From Paenibacillus arenilitoris (GTDB lineage Bacteria > Bacillota > Bacilli > Paenibacillales > Paenibacillaceae): a DNA stretch of 64,000 nucleotides. Below are positions 61,476 through 64,000 of this stretch, in pieces (position 1 is the first letter of the stretch; every line of letters begins with the position of its first letter). The notes beneath the pieces are model-generated. The model was not told where the DNA came from. It made no database searches and was given only the letters and a program-made list of their open reading frames with translations. The stretch covers positions 186,001 to 250,000 of the forward strand of contig NZ_JACXIY010000015.1 in the NCBI RefSeq assembly GCF_014705655.1, read 5' to 3'. The translations under genes were made by a program, and so were the position numbers.

Positions 61476-62126
61476 CTAAATGCCTTTCTTCAGCAGCTCC
61501 AAGCGGTACACATATTCGAAAATAAACTCGAACGCCTCGAGGTGGCGTTTCGCTTCGAACGCGTTCGCGCCCCATGCGTATATCCCGTGCTTGCGCAGCA
61601 CGATGCCGGGGATGCTCGGCACGATCCGCTCGGTTACCTCCGGCACGATCGACGGGATATGCGCGAAGTTGGAGACGATCGGAATATCGATGTGCGCCTC
61701 TTCGTCCCAAATGTTAAAGCCCTTGATCAGCTCCACGCCGTCTACGGGCACCGCTTTGCGGTCCCAGAAATACTCGGAGACGACGTTGTTGAACACGGTA
61801 TGGACGTGAAAAATCGCCCCGGCGCCCGTCAGCTTGTAAATTTCGCAGTGGATCAGCGTTTCGGCGGAAGGCTTCAGCCGGGTCGTTTCGCACGGCTTGC
61901 CGTCTTGGTCGACGAACAAGTAGTCTTCCGGCGTATGAACCGTTTTGTCCTTGCCGCTGGCCGTAATCGCGAACTGGAATTGCTCGGGCTTAAAGTCGCC
62001 GACGCGGATGGAGAGGTTGCCGCTCGTGCCCGGGAACCAGCCGCGCGAGGCGAACAGCTCCTTCACTTCGCGCAGCTCGGCGAGGGCCTTCTGCTTATCC
62101 TCCAATGCGATTTGTTCAAAGCTCAT
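61476..62126 (-). CDS. mtnB: Methylthioribulose-1-phosphate dehydratase
   Basis: 216 aa class II aldolase fold. The zinc histidines are in HVHTVF and LRKHGIYAWG; GTSGNLSIR near residue 33 is the usual phosphate/metal region. It dehydrates MTRu-1-P to diketo-MTP-1-P in methionine salvage. ATG 62126 overlaps the mtnX stop (ATGA) with GGAAAGGA upstream; the longer in-frame version reads into mtnX and is rejected. mtnD does not follow. Confidence 0.95.
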   Translation of the reverse strand: MSFEQIALEDKQKALAELREVKELFASRGWFPGTSGNLSIRVGDFKPEQFQFAITASGKDKTVHTPEDYLFVDQDGKPCETTRLKPSAETLIHCEIYKLTGAGAIFHVHTVFNNVVSEYFWDRKAVPVDGVELIKGFNIWDEEAHIDIPIVSNFAHIPSIVPEVTERIVPSIPGIVLRKHGIYAWGANAFEAKRHLEAFEFIFEYVYRLELLKKGI

Positions 62127-62806
62127 TTCGTTGCCGTCCTTTCCGCGTTCATGTGATGGATAATGTCGTAGAACGTTTCGTATTCGTGATGCGGCAGCCC
62201 GAGCTCCTTGCACTTGGCCGTTAAGTGGGAGCGGGAGTATACCGTGTCGGCAAGCTTGGCGCCTTCGAAGTCGGTGACGCTGTCCCCGATAATGATCCGC
62301 TCGTACTCATCGGACGGGAAATTGCGCATGATCGTCGTTTTGCACATGCCGCAGTCATTCGAGCAATGCTCGTCGCATGGATTCGGCCACAGGATTTCGA
62401 TGCGGTCGCCGCTGAAATCGCTGCCGTTGCAGTATATATGGTCGGCCGCGATGCCGAACCTCTCCAGTATCGGATAGACGAAAAAGTCGATCCCGCCGCT
62501 CGTCACGTAAAATTCGATCCGGTTTTCCTTGCAATACGTTAAAAAGGCTTCAAAACCGTCGCGGATGCGGGCGTTCGTTATGCCGAATTCCACGACCTCC
62601 TTCTCCATGGAGGCGGGGAGGAGTCGGAACAATTGCCCGACGCCTTCCTTGATGGACAGCTCCTGGGCGATCGTCCGCTCGGCGATGCTTTCCCAGCCTT
62701 CCGGATTGAAATGCTTGATGATCGCGATAATGTTGTCGTTGACCGTAATGGTTCCGTCGAAGTCGCAAAACACGATCCGTTTCTTGGCTGTCTCGTTAAC
62801 CGTCAT
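62123..62806 (-). CDS. mtnX: 2-hydroxy-3-keto-5-methylthiopentenyl-1-phosphate phosphatase
   Basis: 227 aa HAD phosphatase. The nucleophile motif is VFCDFDGTIT near residues 13-22, motif II is in YVTSGG, and the C-terminal acidic motif is IIIGDSVTDFEGA. A cysteine cluster (CDEHCSNDCGMC) is also seen. It dephosphorylates the enol intermediate made by MtnW. ATG 62806 overlaps the mtnW stop (ATGA). Confidence 0.95.
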   Translation of the reverse strand: MTVNETAKKRIVFCDFDGTITVNDNIIAIIKHFNPEGWESIAERTIAQELSIKEGVGQLFRLLPASMEKEVVEFGITNARIRDGFEAFLTYCKENRIEFYVTSGGIDFFVYPILERFGIAADHIYCNGSDFSGDRIEILWPNPCDEHCSNDCGMCKTTIMRNFPSDEYERIIIGDSVTDFEGAKLADTVYSRSHLTAKCKELGLPHHEYETFYDIIHHMNAERTATK

Positions 62807-64000
62807 GCTTCCTTGATCCCCCATGCGTTAATCGCGGCTTGCAGCGGCTCGTTGCCTGCTTGCTTGGCCGCCTCTTGCAGAGGCGTTCCATCCAAAGCGG
62901 CGCCGATCGCCTGCCGAAAAGCCTGTCCCCCAGCCGCCGTGCCCATCGGATGCCCGTGAATGCCGCCCCCGGCATTTACGACGACGTCCATGCCGAAGTC
63001 TTTCAAAATAAGCGGGACTAGTCCCGGATGAATGCCGGCGGAAGGGACGGGGAAGCTTGTCCGCAAACCGTGCAGCGGGGAGAGCAATGCGTCCTTCACG
63101 GCGAGGTTTTCTTCCTTCGGCATGACGACCGATCCGTACGGGGAAGGGAACAGGACGAGATCGGCGCCAGCGAGTCGCATCAGCTTGCCGAGCAACAGCG
63201 ACGCCGCGATGCCGTAGTGCGGCGACGGGTAAATCGCGCCCGCCATGGCCGGATGCGCCGCGATCGGAACGTTGATCGACTTGTCGCTGCTCAGCTCGTG
63301 CAGCACGTCGTAGCCGTAGGCGAGCACGTTGAACAGAAGGGCGTTGGCGCCGGCGTCGATCGCCTTGCGCGCGTTCGCCGCAAGCTGGGATGTAGGGCCG
63401 GTCAGGTTGACCGCATATAGCAGTTTTTGCCCCGTCTCCTCCCGGGCGCGCCGCGCCGCCTCCATGCAGGCTTCCACGCGCTTTTCCAGCGGCGTCAGCG
63501 GGTTCTCGAACAAAATTTCGTCATCCTTGATCAGGTCGACGCCGCCGAGCGCCTGTTTATAGAATTGTTCCTGGAGATTGGCAAGGTCATGGCCTACGAC
63601 CGATTTGAAAATGCTCATCAGCAGCGGACGATCATTTACCTCCAGCAGCTCGCGTACGCCGTTCAGACCGAACTTCGGACCGGGAAAGGCGGAGGCGAAC
63701 GCGTCGGATACGTCGAGATCGAGCAGCTTGATCCGCCCGTCCATCGACAGCTTGCCGAACACCGTGACGAGCAGGGCAGGGAGGTCGCGGCTGAAGTTGA
63801 TGTCCGGATAGGCGATCCGGATATCGGCGTAACGCTCTCCCGGCGCCGCTCCGGACGGCTCATGCACGTCAACGGACACCACTTTGCCCAGATGCTTCTC
63901 CATTTCGGCTTTCTGCGCCTCCGGAAGCTCCGTCCAGCTGCCGACGGTCAAGCCGACCGCGATCGACAGCGCTTTTTTGCTGAAATCGGCTTTATCGTCG
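62803..64000 (-). CDS. mtnW: 2,3-diketo-5-methylthiopentyl-1-phosphate enolase (RuBisCO-like), 5' end missing
   Basis: About 399 residues are visible; the frame runs off the window at 64000, so the N-terminus is missing. ALSIAVGLTVGSWTELP, FGLNGVRELL, and VNAGGGIHGHPMGTAAGGQA match the RuBisCO-like protein family. The segment DLIKDDEILFENPLTPLEKR is the equivalent of the RuBisCO active-site loop and carries the KDDE metal cluster region. It enolises diketo-MTP-1-P. First gene of mtnW-mtnX-mtnB. Confidence 0.95.
   Translation of the reverse strand, partial: DDKADFSKKALSIAVGLTVGSWTELPEAQKAEMEKHLGKVVSVDVHEPSGAAPGERYADIRIAYPDINFSRDLPALLVTVFGKLSMDGRIKLLDLDVSDAFASAFPGPKFGLNGVRELLEVNDRPLLMSIFKSVVGHDLANLQEQFYKQALGGVDLIKDDEILFENPLTPLEKRVEACMEAARRAREETGQKLLYAVNLTGPTSQLAANARKAIDAGANALLFNVLAYGYDVLHELSSDKSINVPIAAHPAMAGAIYPSPHYGIAASLLLGKLMRLAGADLVLFPSPYGSVVMPKEENLAVKDALLSPLHGLRTSFPVPSAGIHPGLVPLILKDFGMDVVVNAGGGIHGHPMGTAAGGQAFRQAIGAALDGTPLQEAAKQAGNEPLQAAINAWGIKEA

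Noticed and set aside
62127-62213. N-terminal extension of MtnB
   Set aside because: It reads into mtnX in another frame; ATG 62126 with its RBS and the ATGA overlap is the better start.
1-64000. CRISPR arrays, tRNA/rRNA genes, insertion sequences, prophage or attachment sites
   Set aside because: None is visible; gene order is conserved core throughout.

Overview
The window is a continuous stretch of chromosome from a high-GC, endospore-forming Gram-positive bacterium, most likely Paenibacillaceae (Paenibacillus or Cohnella type). The evidence is gene order. It follows the Bacillus subtilis ypfD-yphA-yphB-der-gpsA-spoIVA-hbs-mtrB-hepS-menH-hepT-ndk-cheR-aroFBH-trpEDCFBA-hisC-tyrA-ypiBF-qcrABC-ypjABCD-dapB-mgsA-bshB1-bshA-cca-birA-panBCD-dinG backbone almost gene by gene. 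The differences are typical of Paenibacillaceae: plsY between der and gpsA, futalosine-type menaquinone genes inside the hep operon, and an ECF sigma/anti-sigma pair where aroE would be. I see no tRNA, rRNA, insertion sequence, prophage, CRISPR array or defence island. The window is almost entirely core genome.

Layout. 1-10.6 kb: end of an S1-domain gene, sporulation genes (yphA, yphB and its small partner, spoVIF, spoIVA), the GTPase Der, phospholipid genes (plsY, gpsA), two small 2Fe-2S ferredoxins around a nucleotidyltransferase-like gene, and HU. 10.6-18.3 kb: TRAP (mtrB) and a quinone block (hepS, menG, ubiA-like, ubiX, mqnA, hepT), then ndk and cheR. 18.3-29.9 kb: the aromatic supraoperon (aroC-aroB-aroH, trpEDCFBA, hisC, tyrA). 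TRAP, encoded 10.5 kb upstream, should act on an 11-triplet site in the trp leader. 29.9-35 kb: an intergenic region with a 36-bp palindrome, a consensus promoter and a short terminated transcript, then ECF sigma/anti-sigma, a phosphatase, an unknown protein, a gamma-carbonic-anhydrase-like protein and an IDEAL protein. 35-48.8 kb: bc complex (qcrABC), ypjA/B, YitT, MazG-like protein, dapB, mgsA, bacillithiol genes, cca, birA and panBCD behind a terminated leader RNA. 48.8-64 kb: TPR protein, dinG, rex, an MTA/SAH deaminase-type gene, a YpmB/TseB-like protein, an FtsH-like protease with almost no extracytoplasmic domain, 3-hydroxyacyl-CoA dehydrogenase, ackA and dnaD. Then, on the minus strand, come a MerR-methyltransferase fusion and the methionine-salvage operon mtnW-mtnX-mtnB, with mtnW cut by the window end.

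The most useful second-look items are non-coding: the trp TRAP site, the candidate small RNA at 29952-30033 with its upstream palindrome, the panB leader, the hairpin-repeat leader of hbs, and several unassigned operator-like palindromes. At the protein level the FtsH-like protease, the MerR-methyltransferase fusion, the altered GpsA glycine motif and the uncharacterised 393-aa protein stand out. I did not find a convincing wholly new multi-gene system.
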